Shown: one piece after another, positions 17,135 through 27,100 of the stretch
Layout: each line of letters starts with the position of its first letter
Position numbering within the stretch: the first letter of the stretch is position 1
Source of the DNA: CAVZMO01 sp963776195
Lineage (GTDB): Bacteria; Nitrospirota; Thermodesulfovibrionia; Thermodesulfovibrionales; SM23-35
DNA length: 64,000 bases
Assembly (NCBI GenBank): GCA_963776195.1
Contig: CAVZMO010000018.1
Coordinates: 5,388-69,387 of the forward strand
Reading direction: 5' to 3'
The notes under the pieces: generated by a model
The model's database searches: none
What the model was told of the DNA's origin: nothing
What the model saw: the letters and a program-made list of their open reading frames with translations, nothing else
Made by a program: the position numbers and the translations under genes

Positions 17135-18184
17135 TTAGTAAATATCGTCCGCAGTTCCATCTTTACCGTCCGGACCGGCACTGAGAAGGATGAATGTGTA
17201 ATTGTTGTACCGGTAAACATAGGGCCTTCCCCAGGGGTCTACCCTTTTTGTTATGGCATCGAGCGTCTCAGGATATGCGCCGTACTCAAACCGATAAGCA
17301 TCAATCTTAAATCTCAGGTCATCAACGGCCTCGGAAGCACGAAACCTCTTAACGACGTCACCGGAATCGAAAAATACGGAAGACAGGGAGAGAAGCACCG
17401 CAAGCGCAACAGCCGCCGCCGAGAGAACCTGATAATGGAAAGTAGATTTTTTCTTTTTTTCGGGAAGTATTTCAGTAATGACAGGCAAAGCCTCTTTTTG
17501 CTGTATAACACCTTTTTGTAAAAGAGAAACAAGTGTCTTCGATACGGAAAAATCGTCCTGACCGCTGATATCTATGATAGTACTTACATCATTTTCACCA
17601 TCAATAAGCGAGAGTATGTCTTTCTCTTCTTCAGTCAACTCAGTAGTGCCCTCGGCCTTGTTCGTGAATACGGTATCGATCGTTACCCTGCCTTCTATGA
17701 CCGACCACTCATCTACTATCCTCAAGCCTTCCATAAGCAGGTGCTGAGTGTCGATGGCTATCGGGATGTCTTTATCGGCAGGAACCGCCTGCGGAGTGAA
17801 TTCGTACGTCCCTTCTTTCCAGCTGAATATCTGGATCACCGTCTCCTTGATCTGCCCTACCAATACCTCCTCTATCGCCTCCTTTTTTACAAACCCCTGT
17901 CTTACAAGAATATTTCCGAGTTTCATATTCGACCTTCGCTGTTCATCGAGTATGGGCGGCAGGTCTTCTTCCCTCAGGAGGCCTTTTTTTACCAGTACCT
18001 TACCAAGCCGGTTTGCTTCTATACGCCTCTTGGATTCCGCTCCTGAAATATTCCCTTCGATAAAGAGAAGTTTGACCTTGTCCAGCTTCCCCTCCAGGTT
18101 CAGCACCCCTGTTTTCCGCTGGAAAAAAATCAGCTGCAGGATGTCGGCAAGACCAAAATCTCTGAGCGATCCTTCTAGAGCCAA
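17135..18184 (-). CDS. DUF4388 (PATAN) protein with MshEN-like segment and pseudopilin-like tail
   Basis: The 349-residue protein has an unusual layout. Residues 1-60 are a PATAN/DUF4388 domain (GSLRDFGLADILQLIFFQRKTGVLNLEG). Residues about 60-130 are MshEN/GspE-N-like repeats (RLGKVLVKKGLLREEDLPPIL, KLGNILVRQGFVKKEAIEEVL). After a second PATAN-like part comes one membrane helix (VLSAAAVALAVLLSLSSVFF, about residue 250), and the C-terminus resembles the GspG globular end (YRFEYGAYPETLDAITK, DPWGRPYVYRY, LLSAGPDGKDGTADDIY, a Ca-binding-type end). It overlaps the TPR gene by 10 bp. I infer a regulator or assembly factor linked to pilus-like or secretion machinery. Confidence 0.75.
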   Translation of the reverse strand: MALEGSLRDFGLADILQLIFFQRKTGVLNLEGKLDKVKLLFIEGNISGAESKRRIEANRLGKVLVKKGLLREEDLPPILDEQRRSNMKLGNILVRQGFVKKEAIEEVLVGQIKETVIQIFSWKEGTYEFTPQAVPADKDIPIAIDTQHLLMEGLRIVDEWSVIEGRVTIDTVFTNKAEGTTELTEEEKDILSLIDGENDVSTIIDISGQDDFSVSKTLVSLLQKGVIQQKEALPVITEILPEKKKKSTFHYQVLSAAAVALAVLLSLSSVFFDSGDVVKRFRASEAVDDLRFKIDAYRFEYGAYPETLDAITKRVDPWGRPYVYRYNNYTFILLSAGPDGKDGTADDIY

Positions 18185-19842
18185 CCCTTTGCAAGCCTCC
18201 GTCTCGTTATGACATTAGATATAAAGTAAACCACGACCATGAGATACAGTGAGATTAAGTTAAGCCATATATGAGAGAAGTTGGACATCTCCATGACAAA
18301 AAAAGAATTCATCACCGGGATAAGAAAAAATAAAAAAGGCCAGAGGAATAACAATCCGTACAGGATATTCCCTGCATATATTTGACATGAGCCCGGAATG
18401 ACAAATGACATCGCCCTGAGAAAATCTCTCCTTCTCTTCTGATGCTCATAAACAGCCAGCAGTTTTGCGATCCTCTCCTTTGCATCGAGCTCATCAAGCT
18501 TTATGAGCGACCTGTAACACAGCGAGCACATACGGCCCCAACGAATTTGTTTCTCACAATGCATGCAAAGGATTTTCCCGCATTTGCTGCATCGGTACGC
18601 CCTGTTTTTAAACCTTTTATTCAGGATGAGGAACAGCATCGCCAAAAAAAAGCCTGGAACGGGCATGAATCCGGGAGGCAATACCGATAAACCCATGGTA
18701 ACGGTTCCGGTTGCTTTACCTCGCGCATAGTCCCAGAGGACGGAAAAGGGGAGCATTTCGTCGGCGACGAACCTGTTCGGATTCCGCCCGGATATCGACC
18801 TGAACCGCTGGACAGCTTCGTTATCCAGTTTTTGAGCAGAGAGGAAGTACTCTTCGCCCTTTTCGAAATCGAATCTTTCTCTGTATACCCGGCTGAGATT
18901 ATAGAGCGCCGCGGGAAGTTGTTTGAGTTCGATCGATTTCTTATAAAGATCTTTTGCCTTCTCCAGATCATTGATGGCAACATAGCAATTCGCCAGATTG
19001 TTGTAGGCCCGGGGGTCGGACTTCATAGCGATGAGCTTCCCATAAATATCTATTGCTTCTCTGTACCTCCCCTCACGCTTCAGGGCAAGAGCATAGGAGA
19101 AGAGTTCCACAGGGTTATTGCTGCCTTTCAAGAGGGAAAGTGCATATCTGCCGTCCTTTGATTCATTGACCTGAACAACAGCCTTTAATTCAGCGGAAGC
19201 GGGGGCATTGAAAATTATGGAAACCGTATGAAATACCCACGGTGAAATAAGCAGGAAGAGGACATAGAGATAGATGATGAACTTATCCAGGAATCTTTTC
19301 TGATAAAGGCTTATGAGAATGAGTAAGGCTCCGAGAAGGTAAAGCGGCCCGAATACCGCAAGCACAAGCACCAAAAGGAGAAATATATTGGACTTTTCTT
19401 CTTTAATATCATGAGAGAACAGAGGAATATCCTCGGGGAGTCTTATCATGATAATAATGAGAACCGAGATGATAAAAGAGAGGATTGTGCTCATGAACAA
19501 TGAAGCGATCATCATAGAGGACCACCAGAAATTCCGCTTATATGCGGCGATCCCCTGGAGCATGTAATCTACGGCCTCGAATATTCCTTCGGCGGTGAAC
19601 TTAAAGCTGTTTTTTGACAGTTCAAAGTAGGCGGCGGGAAGATCGGGCGAATACCTAACTGCTTCTTGAAGAAGATTTTCTGCGTTCGTTTTATTTGTCT
19701 TCGCTTCCTTGATGAGCAGGTATGAGTACGGTTCCGAATTAATGATACCTCTGTTAAGCTGCTCTTCATACAAACCCGTTCCCGAGGACCAGGCAGGAGT
19801 GAGCAAGAGAAACAACAAGAACGGGAACACAGATCTTTTCAT
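18175..19842 (-). CDS. TPR-repeat membrane protein with zinc-ribbon
   Basis: The 555-residue protein has a signal-like N-terminus (FPFLLFLLLTPAWSSG), then helices, three membrane helices (residues about 110-220, e.g. IIMIRLPEDI boundaries and LLGALLILISLYQK), and TPR repeats (residues about 240-350: LKREGRYREAIDIYGKLIAM, AYNNLANCYVAINDLEKAKD, YNLSRVYRERFDFEKGEEYF). A cytoplasmic zinc site CSKCGKILCMHCE...GRMCSLCYRSL precedes C-terminal membrane helices. It is co-transcribed with the PATAN fusion protein (10-bp overlap) and starts 4 bp inside plsY, so all three may be expressed together. Function is unknown. Confidence 0.75.
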   Translation of the reverse strand: MKRSVFPFLLFLLLTPAWSSGTGLYEEQLNRGIINSEPYSYLLIKEAKTNKTNAENLLQEAVRYSPDLPAAYFELSKNSFKFTAEGIFEAVDYMLQGIAAYKRNFWWSSMMIASLFMSTILSFIISVLIIIMIRLPEDIPLFSHDIKEEKSNIFLLLVLVLAVFGPLYLLGALLILISLYQKRFLDKFIIYLYVLFLLISPWVFHTVSIIFNAPASAELKAVVQVNESKDGRYALSLLKGSNNPVELFSYALALKREGRYREAIDIYGKLIAMKSDPRAYNNLANCYVAINDLEKAKDLYKKSIELKQLPAALYNLSRVYRERFDFEKGEEYFLSAQKLDNEAVQRFRSISGRNPNRFVADEMLPFSVLWDYARGKATGTVTMGLSVLPPGFMPVPGFFLAMLFLILNKRFKNRAYRCSKCGKILCMHCEKQIRWGRMCSLCYRSLIKLDELDAKERIAKLLAVYEHQKRRRDFLRAMSFVIPGSCQIYAGNILYGLLFLWPFLFFLIPVMNSFFVMEMSNFSHIWLNLISLYLMVVVYFISNVITRRRLAKGWL

Positions 19843-20429
19843 CCTCCCTGTCCTATCTTTTTTTCGGTGCCTTTCATAAGTCTCTGAATATTGTCCTTAT
19901 GCCGCATTAAGATAAAGAGTGAAATAAGAATGGTTATAAATAATTTCGTCTTATCATAATCAAAAAGAATAACATTTATCGGCAACAATCCGAACGACAC
20001 GATCGCCGCCATCGAAGAATATTTTGTGAAGAAGACGATCATCACCCATATGACAAATGTGAAAAACGCCACCTTCGGCGTATATATAACGAGCACCCCG
20101 AGGCTCGTGGCAACACCCTTACCTCCCTTAAATCCAAGGAATAACGAAAAAATATGTCCCAGGATCGCCGAAATCCCGATAAGACCTTCGTAGAGAGGCC
20201 CGACCCCGAAATGCCTTCCTGCCGCAACTGCCAGGGTGCCTTTCAATATATCTCCGAGAACGGTTAAGACAGCAGGCCATTTTCCGACCGACCTCAACAC
20301 ATTGGTTGCGCCTATGTTCCCGCTTCCGACGCTCCTGAGATCGACCCCCTTGGTTTTTGCTACTATTATACCAAAGGGGATCGAGCCGACAACAAATGAG
20401 AGAACAAGCAATACAATATTCTTAGTCAT
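19839..20429 (-). CDS. plsY: Acyl-phosphate:glycerol-3-phosphate acyltransferase PlsY
   Basis: PlsY makes lysophosphatidic acid from acyl phosphate and glycerol-3-phosphate in the inner membrane. The 196-residue protein has the three conserved loops: GSIPFGIIVAKTKGVDLRSVGSGNIGATNVLR (residues 16-47), the loop around GHIFSLFLGFKGGKGVATSLG (residues about 90-111) and KYSSMAAI with a following helix. About seven membrane segments are visible. The TPR gene begins at its end with a 4-bp overlap, and pgsA lies 9 bp upstream, so these form a lipid-synthesis operon with kdsC. Confidence 0.94.
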   Translation of the reverse strand: MTKNIVLLVLSFVVGSIPFGIIVAKTKGVDLRSVGSGNIGATNVLRSVGKWPAVLTVLGDILKGTLAVAAGRHFGVGPLYEGLIGISAILGHIFSLFLGFKGGKGVATSLGVLVIYTPKVAFFTFVIWVMIVFFTKYSSMAAIVSFGLLPINVILFDYDKTKLFITILISLFILMRHKDNIQRLMKGTEKKIGQGG

Positions 20430-20438
20430 ATATGTGCT

Positions 20439-20975
20439 TCAAATCTTTCTTCCGAATGAGATGGTGTACTGGATTCCGGAGATAATAGACAACAGGAGAG
20501 AAGCCCACATAAGCACGATCCCGATATCGTACAGGTCGATAAAGAAAAACCTGCTCTTCAGTATGAGACAGAGGATAGCGATTATCTGAAGAGTGGTCTT
20601 TATCTTTCCGCCGATCTCGGCCTGAATCACGATATCCTTTGAAAGGGCGACCACCCTCAAACCTGTCACAAGGAATTCTCTCACGATGATGACAATCGCA
20701 ATCCATGCCGCCAGTCTCTCCATATCAACGAGCACGATCAGCGCAGATATTACGAGAAATTTGTCGGCAATCGGATCGAGTATAATACCAAACTTTGTAA
20801 TCTGACCCGAACGCCTTGCGAGATAACCGTCGAGAAAATCCGTTAGAGAGGCGATGGTGAAGATAAAGGCGCCGAAAACAGGATGCAGATAAACCGTGAA
20901 GACAAAAACCGGAATGAGGACAATTCTGCTCAGCGTGAGCACCGTCGGCAGGTTAAGTCTCAGAGTACCCATCAA
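20439..20975 (-). CDS. pgsA: CDP-diacylglycerol-glycerol-3-phosphate 3-phosphatidyltransferase
   Basis: PgsA catalyses the committed step of phosphatidylglycerol synthesis. The 178-residue integral membrane enzyme has the CDP-alcohol phosphotransferase signature DGx2ARx8Gx3Dx3D as DGYLARRSGQITKFGIILDPIAD (residues 49-71). It also shows the expected 4-5 membrane helices and the start NLPTVLTLSRIVLIPVFV. Its 5' end overlaps the kdsC 3' end by 23 bp. Confidence 0.94.
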   Translation of the reverse strand: MMGTLRLNLPTVLTLSRIVLIPVFVFTVYLHPVFGAFIFTIASLTDFLDGYLARRSGQITKFGIILDPIADKFLVISALIVLVDMERLAAWIAIVIIVREFLVTGLRVVALSKDIVIQAEIGGKIKTTLQIIAILCLILKSRFFFIDLYDIGIVLMWASLLLSIISGIQYTISFGRKI

Positions 20976-21495
20976 CCATACCCTCCCATAGCCCCTTCGC
21001 TCTGAGGAGAAAGTTGCATACCTCTCTCACCGCCCCTTTTCCTCCGCCCTTCTTTGTGATCATTCGGACGGAAGACTTTACCTCATCCTCGGCATCGGAA
21101 ACAGCCACCGGAAATCCGCACATTTTAAGAACGGAAATATCAACAACGTCATCACCGACATAGGCTATCTCATGGTCCTGGAGGGAATATTTATCGGCAA
21201 GCTCCCTGTAGGCTATTGTCTTGTCATGGCATTTCTGGAATATCTCGTTGATACCGAGTTCCTTCGCCCTTCTCTCGACGACCTTTGAATGCCTCCCTGT
21301 AATGAGAGCTACATTGATGCCGGCCCTCATAAGCATTCTTATCCCGTGCCCGTCCCGGACATGAAATGATTTGAACTCGTTGTCGCCGCCGTCGAGTATG
21401 ATCCCGCCATCCGTGAGTACCCCGTCAACATCGAGCACAAGGAGTTTGATTTTCTCTGCGATTATGAGAAGTTCTTCCTCAGAGATATATCCCAT
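20953..21495 (-). CDS. kdsC: 3-deoxy-D-manno-octulosonate 8-phosphate phosphatase KdsC
   Basis: The 180-residue HAD-superfamily enzyme removes phosphate from KDO-8-P in lipopolysaccharide core synthesis. It has the nucleophile motif LLVLDVDGVLTDGGIIL (DxDGVLTD, residues about 19-35), ALITGRHSKVVERRAKELGI (motif II Thr), KxxAYREL (motif III) and IAYVGDDVVDISVLKMCGFPVAVSDA (motif IV). The short C1-type form without a cap is typical of KdsC. Its presence supports an LPS-containing, Gram-negative cell. It is first in the kdsC-pgsA-plsY run. Confidence 0.92.
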   Translation of the reverse strand: MGYISEEELLIIAEKIKLLVLDVDGVLTDGGIILDGGDNEFKSFHVRDGHGIRMLMRAGINVALITGRHSKVVERRAKELGINEIFQKCHDKTIAYRELADKYSLQDHEIAYVGDDVVDISVLKMCGFPVAVSDAEDEVKSSVRMITKKGGGKGAVREVCNFLLRAKGLWEGMVDGYSET

Positions 21496-21703
21496 CTTTC
21501 AAGGTATTGCGATAAATATTTAACTTATAAGAAAAAATCCATTTGATAGACAACAGTATATCAAAGAAAAGAAGAAAAAGTCATTGGGAACCACAAGAAA
21601 AATAAGAGAGAATTTCGGCTAAAGGAGTTTATCGTCCGGTTCTCTATTACAGCGAACAAGTTTAAAACGCAACCAACGCACTCGTCATGAAACCGGGAAA
21701 AGA
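21496..21703. other. Intergenic, nothing recognised
   Basis: About 200 bp of AT-rich sequence upstream of kdsC. The long A-rich segment at 21570-21610 is not a hairpin. A promoter for the leftward kdsC operon is expected here but no clean pair of boxes is visible. Confidence 0.35.
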
Positions 21704-22171
21704 CTATGCGGCGGAGACGACTACTCCATACGCGGACCCTGCCTTACCATCACTCTCAGGTTGTTCCACCATTTTGTTTCCATCGCAGAGCATTTCAAAT
21801 ATATCTTCAAACATGTTTTCGTACTTGACATCTATCCTTTTATAGATTTCCCCCTCGATATAATTATATTTTGAGGCAAATTTCAAAACGTCTTGCGTTT
21901 TCGAGGCTGCCTGCGCTGCATCTGATAATTTATCGAGGAAAATCGTCCTGTGTTCTTTCATGCGCCAGGCCTCTTCGAGATTGATACAAACAAGTTGGGA
22001 ATGTCTGCAGGCCAGAGCGGCAAGATAAATCTTCTCTTTCGGAAATCCTTTCGATGCCCTGGTTATTTCTTCCGAAATTTTCGAAGCCGTTTCAAATACA
22101 AAACTATAAACCTCGGAATGCATTTCACCGTTGATGCTGTTTTTCCCGTATCTCATCTCTCCACCCCTCAC
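21704..22171 (-). CDS. Four-helix-bundle protein
   Basis: The 155-residue protein shows long amphipathic helices with no membrane segment: HSEVYSFVFETASKISEEITRAS, KEKIYLAALACRHSQLVCINLEEAWRMKEHRTIF, LSDAAQAASKTQDVLKFASKYN and a fourth helix near residue 115. This is the pattern of the 'four helix bundle protein' family (23S rRNA-intervening-sequence-like). The function is unknown. The start is a GTG at 22171, and an ATG at 22156 is an alternative. It is preceded by a response regulator gene on the same strand. Confidence 0.65.
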   Translation of the reverse strand: MRGGEMRYGKNSINGEMHSEVYSFVFETASKISEEITRASKGFPKEKIYLAALACRHSQLVCINLEEAWRMKEHRTIFLDKLSDAAQAASKTQDVLKFASKYNYIEGEIYKRIDVKYENMFEDIFEMLCDGNKMVEQPESDGKAGSAYGVVVSAA

Positions 22172-22186
22172 CCCTTGTATGATTAT

Positions 22187-22576
22187 TTATACCCGTGACG
22201 CGTTTGTAACTACCCCTAAACTGTTCAATGCTTTTTTTATGATATTGGCAGAAACAGGCTTTTCAAAATAGAAGGCCGCCCCTAAATTGTAGGCATTCTT
22301 CATGACGTCCTGATTTCCGTATGCCGTTATTAAGATTATCTGGGTTTCAGGATGGCGTTCCTTCACATAACGAATAATCTCCAACCCCTCTTCTCCAGCG
22401 AATCCGGAAAGCCTCAGGTCCGCAATTACTGCATCATAAGCTCGTTCATCCAGGAGTTCCTTGGCATATTCAATATTTTCTGCCGTATCCACAGAGATCT
22501 CAGAGTTTTGCAGAAGTTTCTTGAAAGCCATCAGAATGGCCGGTTCATCATCAACCAGAAGCAAATGATTGTGCAT
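22187..22576 (-). CDS. Response regulator, receiver domain only
   Basis: The 129-residue protein is a stand-alone CheY-like receiver: acidic pair in LLLVDDEPAILMAF, phospho-acceptor in DAVIADLRLSG (about residue 52), Thr-like site ILITAYGNQ and the conserved Lys in FYFEKPVSANII. No output domain is present, so it should act by protein contact. It lies downstream of the sigma-54 regulator and histidine kinase genes on the same strand, separated by about 220 bp, and may be phosphorylated by the same kinase (inference). Confidence 0.9.
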   Translation of the reverse strand: MHNHLLLVDDEPAILMAFKKLLQNSEISVDTAENIEYAKELLDERAYDAVIADLRLSGFAGEEGLEIIRYVKERHPETQIILITAYGNQDVMKNAYNLGAAFYFEKPVSANIIKKALNSLGVVTNASRV

Positions 22577-22797
22577 TCATTCTCCTTAACATATACCGCA
22601 GAGCAAACTCCCTGCTTCGCCCCGTAACTGCAAAAGGAATGCCACAGACAAGAAATCTGAACAATGCAAGAAAAACAGCTGGTTTCAACGTGGGATCTAA
22701 TCGGGGAATTCTCATTTCTGCAAATGAGTCTCAAGAATGAGAATCTTTGGGAAAATGTGCCGGGAGGTCTGGACCGGGACAATCACAGAAAAGTCTA

Positions 22798-24117
22798 CTA
22801 ATCGCTCTTGGATTTCTTCAGTTTTCTGTACAGCGTGGCTCTTGAAATATTCAATGCCTCTGCAGCCTTCTTTGTATCCCCGCCGAAGCGCTTCAAAACC
22901 GTTCGGACATGATCATATTCGATATCTGCAAGATCTTTCAGGCTTCTTTTTTGATTGAGTAAAATATGAGAAGAGTCCAGACTGGAAAAATGATCAGGCG
23001 CCAACGGCTGCCCGCGTGCAAGCAGGATGGCTCTTTCCAGTACATTTCTCAGTTCACGAATATTCCCCGGCCATGAATATTCCCGGAGCACTTTCATTAT
23101 TTGCGGGGATATTCCCAAGCTGGAAAACCCCAGATTCCTGAAAATGCTGAGGACCAGGCCGGGTATGTCTTCAGGCCGTTCACGGAGGGGAGGGATGACA
23201 ATCAAAAGCACGTTGATACGGAAATAAAGGTCCTTGCGGAAACTACCCTTATGTGTTTCTTCCAGAAGGTCCCGGTTTGTAGAGCAAATAAGTCTGAATT
23301 CACTCCTGCGGACCTTGACCTCACCGAGTCTCCGGTACTGTCTATCTTCAATGACCTTAAGAAACTGCGCTTGAACACCGGAGTCCATATCACTTATCTC
23401 ATCGAGAAAGAGCGTCCCCCCGTCCGCAACTTCTATGAGCCCTTGCCTGTCCTGTACAGCATTTGTGAACGAGCCTTTTGCATGACCGAAAAGTTCACTG
23501 GCAAGCAAGTCACCTTTGAGATTCGAACAATTCACATCTACAAACGGCGCAGAACTGCGGGAACTGTTATCATGGAGCCATCGTGCAAGAACACCCTTGC
23601 CGGTGCCTGTCTCGCCCAAAAGGAGAACAGAGGAATCGGTTTTTGCTGCAAGAGATGCGAGGTTAATCACTTTTTTTATGGCATCGCTTTTGCCGAAATA
23701 GATGCTGTCTTTTCTTTCAAGCCGCTCGTTTGCAAGACATCTTCGCCTGAGGGTCCCGAGCTCAAGGCTTTTTCTCAGAAAAACTTCCAGATCTTCCATG
23801 TTGACCGGCTTGGTCAAAAAATTATCTGCTCCCCTGCGCATGGCTTCAACAGCCACGGGGACATCCCCATGGCCTGTAATGACAATAATAGGGACATCTT
23901 GATAATTTTCTCTTAACTCTATTATCCAGTCCAGGCCATTCCCATCCGGAAGATTGAGATCGAGCAGGACCGCATCAAAACGCTGCGATGAGACAGCGTG
24001 CCTTGCTTCGGACAGACAGGCAGCTTCCTGAACAGAATACCCCGCTTTTGACAAATATTTCATGAATCCGAACCTGGACCCTTCTTCATCTTCAATTAAG
24101 AGGATCTTTGGGTTCAT
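22798..24117 (-). CDS. Sigma-54-dependent response regulator (NtrC family)
   Basis: The 439-residue protein has an N-terminal receiver (phospho-Asp in FDAVLLDLNLPDG, about residue 53; KPVN), a AAA+ domain (Walker A GETGTGKGVLARW, about residue 165; Walker B GGTLFLDEISD) and a Fis-type helix-turn-helix (GGDTKKAAEALNISRATLYRKLKK). The sigma-54 contact loop, usually GAFTGA, reads GSFTNA here. Its start overlaps the kinase stop by 4 bp (ATGA), so kinase and regulator form a two-component pair that controls sigma-54 promoters. Confidence 0.93.
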   Translation of the reverse strand: MNPKILLIEDEEGSRFGFMKYLSKAGYSVQEAACLSEARHAVSSQRFDAVLLDLNLPDGNGLDWIIELRENYQDVPIIVITGHGDVPVAVEAMRRGADNFLTKPVNMEDLEVFLRKSLELGTLRRRCLANERLERKDSIYFGKSDAIKKVINLASLAAKTDSSVLLLGETGTGKGVLARWLHDNSSRSSAPFVDVNCSNLKGDLLASELFGHAKGSFTNAVQDRQGLIEVADGGTLFLDEISDMDSGVQAQFLKVIEDRQYRRLGEVKVRRSEFRLICSTNRDLLEETHKGSFRKDLYFRINVLLIVIPPLRERPEDIPGLVLSIFRNLGFSSLGISPQIMKVLREYSWPGNIRELRNVLERAILLARGQPLAPDHFSSLDSSHILLNQKRSLKDLADIEYDHVRTVLKRFGGDTKKAAEALNISRATLYRKLKKSKSD

Positions 24118-27100
24118 GATTGCCCTTCACAAACAATCGGCATAACAATTTCAACAATGCATCCTGGTGGGATTTCGTTATTTCTGATTATCACGTCCCC
24201 GCCGAGTGCCTGAATAATGTTCTTGACGATACTTAACCCCAAACCATTCCCTCTCTTCCTCGTCGTAAAAAACGGCTCAAATACCCTCTGGAGGTTTTCA
24301 GGGGGGACACCTGTGCCCTGATCAATGACACAGATCCGGGCGGTTGTCTTCTTCGGCGTCGAGATCACAAAACGGATTTCGCTCCCCTCAGGGCTGTGCT
24401 GGGCTGCATTCTCCAATAGGTTCAGAAATACCTGTTGAAGCTTCGAACTGTCTGCCATTACACTCATATAATCCTGCCCCGCAGGTAAGATTAATCGCAC
24501 TTTGTGGCTCTGCGATATGGGTGTCTGTTTCCATAAATCCACCGCTGCTGTACATATCGCCGGTAAGAACTCCCTATGCAGGCTGGACGGCCCAATCGGT
24601 TTCCCCAGATCCAACAGATCCCCCATCAATTGCGACAGACGGTCCACCTGCGTCCGGATATGATCCAGAAAAGGCTTATACTCAGGGTTGTCTCCAATAT
24701 CCTGGAAAAGGGCCTCAGTTATTGCCAATATGGCATTCAGCGGGTTACGCACCTCATGGGCCACACCGGCAGCCATTTGACCCAACAGCTTCATTTTGTC
24801 AAATTGTCGCAGCTGTACCTCCATGATGTCCCGTTCAAACTCATACGCCACATACCTAGCAAAAATTTCGATTAGCCGGATTTCATCCTCCGTGAATGTC
24901 CGGTCGGCATAGTCCATTGCACAGATAAATCCGGCTATTTTCCCGCCGATGGTCTTTATCGGAACACCGACATGGGTTTTGAAATTATGCGATGAGATGA
25001 TTTCGTGATCAGGAAAAAGTTGCTGAAGCGGGCCCCTCATCTGACAGGGCTCCTTCTTTTCAATTACGATCGCACAGGGGGAATATTCCAGTGGAGTTAA
25101 TTCGTGATGGCTAAACGTTCCATCCGTTATCCTCGATATCATCCTCACCCGGTCTTCTTCAATATGCTGGACCGAGACATAAGAGACCTTCAGAAGTTTT
25201 GACAGGTTGTACACCACCTGATCGCACACCGCTTCATATGAACCGCGCATGGTTGTCGCAATATTGTACACCGACTGCAGGGCTTCAAGGCTTTGTACCA
25301 GTCTCTCCTCGGCCCGCTTGCGTTTGGTTATGTCTTTTTGTAAAACAACGATATTAACGACGTCACCTTGCTCATTGCAGACAGCTGAAGCAGTACAATC
25401 AACATTAATAACCGAACCGTCCTTGCGCACAATATCTGTTTCCAGCCGGATAAACTTGACAAACTTCTGCTTAAAAAGGGCAGGGAATTCTTCGCGCCAG
25501 ATCTCCTGTGAAGCCGGAGTAAAGAATGCGGCGATATCTGAACCGAGCAGTTCGTCATCCGTATATCCCAATGTATTAACCACTGCAATATTAAGTTGAA
25601 TAATTGTTCCATTCTTGTCCAATACATAGATGGAGTCCGTTACAGAATTAAAAAAAGAGCGAAGCCTCCCTTCGCTCTCAAACAGCGCATCTTCAGCCCG
25701 TTTCCTCTCCGTAATATCTTCAATAACCCCGTCAATCCATTTAATACCGCCGTTTTCGTCATACTGCACCTTCGCTGTCACTGAACCCCATATACATGTG
25801 CCGTCTTTTTTCCGGAGTTCAAGTTTCTCATCTTTAACAAAGCCCTGTTTTTGTATTTTTTCGACAAATCGTTTTCTCTCTTCAGGATCCTGATAAAGCT
25901 CATATGTCGGAATCTTCATGAACTCCTCATTCGAATCATAACCGAACATTTTGACCATAGTGGGATTAGCCTGGAGGAAATACCCGTGAGGCCCGCCGGT
26001 GTTTCTATATATTCCGATATTTATATTCTCGATAAGCGTCCGGTATTTCTCTTCGCTCTTGCGCAGGGCTTCCTCTGCCCGCTTTCGCTCGGTGACATCC
26101 CTCACCACCGTTATAATGGCTTTAGGATTTCCCTCCGCATCCTTGATCAATCCGCCTTTCAGCTCGCAGGGGAAGAGGGCGCCGTCCATTTTTTTTAAAG
26201 AATATTCAACTATTTTCTGTGTGCCGGTTTCCAGCAATTGCCGTATGTCCGATAGGGTTTTCCCCAGGTCTCCGAAAGAAACAAAATCCAGTCCGTTTCT
26301 GCCGCTTATTTCATCCGCACTTTCAAAGCCGAATAATTTTAAAGCCGATTGGTTGACCATAAGTATATTTGTATTCAAATCCATCAGTACGATAGCATCG
26401 GGAGAGGTTTCTATCAAAGTACGATAGCGTTCCTCACTTTCCCGCAGCGCCTTCTCCGCCTGTTTGTGTTTTGTAATATCCAGAATAGATATTATGCTCT
26501 TTTTCGTAGCCGGAATGAGGGCAGCGGTTATGGAGACATCTTTCACGTTACCCTGCCTGTCGATTACCCTTGTTTCATAGGTTTTTGGGACGGCATCAGG
26601 ATTAATTCTTCTCAGACAATGATATTCCCTCAATCTGTCCAGATCTTCCCCCGCGATAAAATCGTCCCATTTTTTTATGCCCACTATCTCTTCCTCTGAA
26701 TATCCGAAGAGTTTCTCGGACTCCATATTAACCATCGATATGGCCATGTCTTCTTCAACGATAATTGTTGCGGTCCCGGTGGTTTCAAAGATCGTTCTGT
26801 ATAAGTCCTCGGATTTCTTCAGGGCCTTTTCAGTCCGGGTACGGTGAATGGCATCGGCAAAAATCGAGGCGAGTTGATCAACCAGGGCAAGATCTTTTTT
26901 TGTATAATTTCTATCGGAATTGGCCAGCGAAATCAGCCCGACGAGTTGACCTTGAACCAGGGAGGGGACTGAAAGAAACCGGTGAATCGGCAGATGACCG
27001 GGCGGAGTTCCCGATGACCGCGGGTCGCTTGACGGTTTATTGGAAAGCAGGGGTTTCCTGTTATTTAACACCCAACCCCACAGCCCTTTAAAATCCTTAA

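Noticed and set aside
23101..23916. 271-codon open frame opposite the NtrC regulator gene.
   Set aside because: Antisense shadow of a well-supported gene; no ribosome site or family likeness.
24344..24826. Plus-strand frame of 160 codons inside the kinase gene.
   Set aside because: Shadow of the kinase reading frame.
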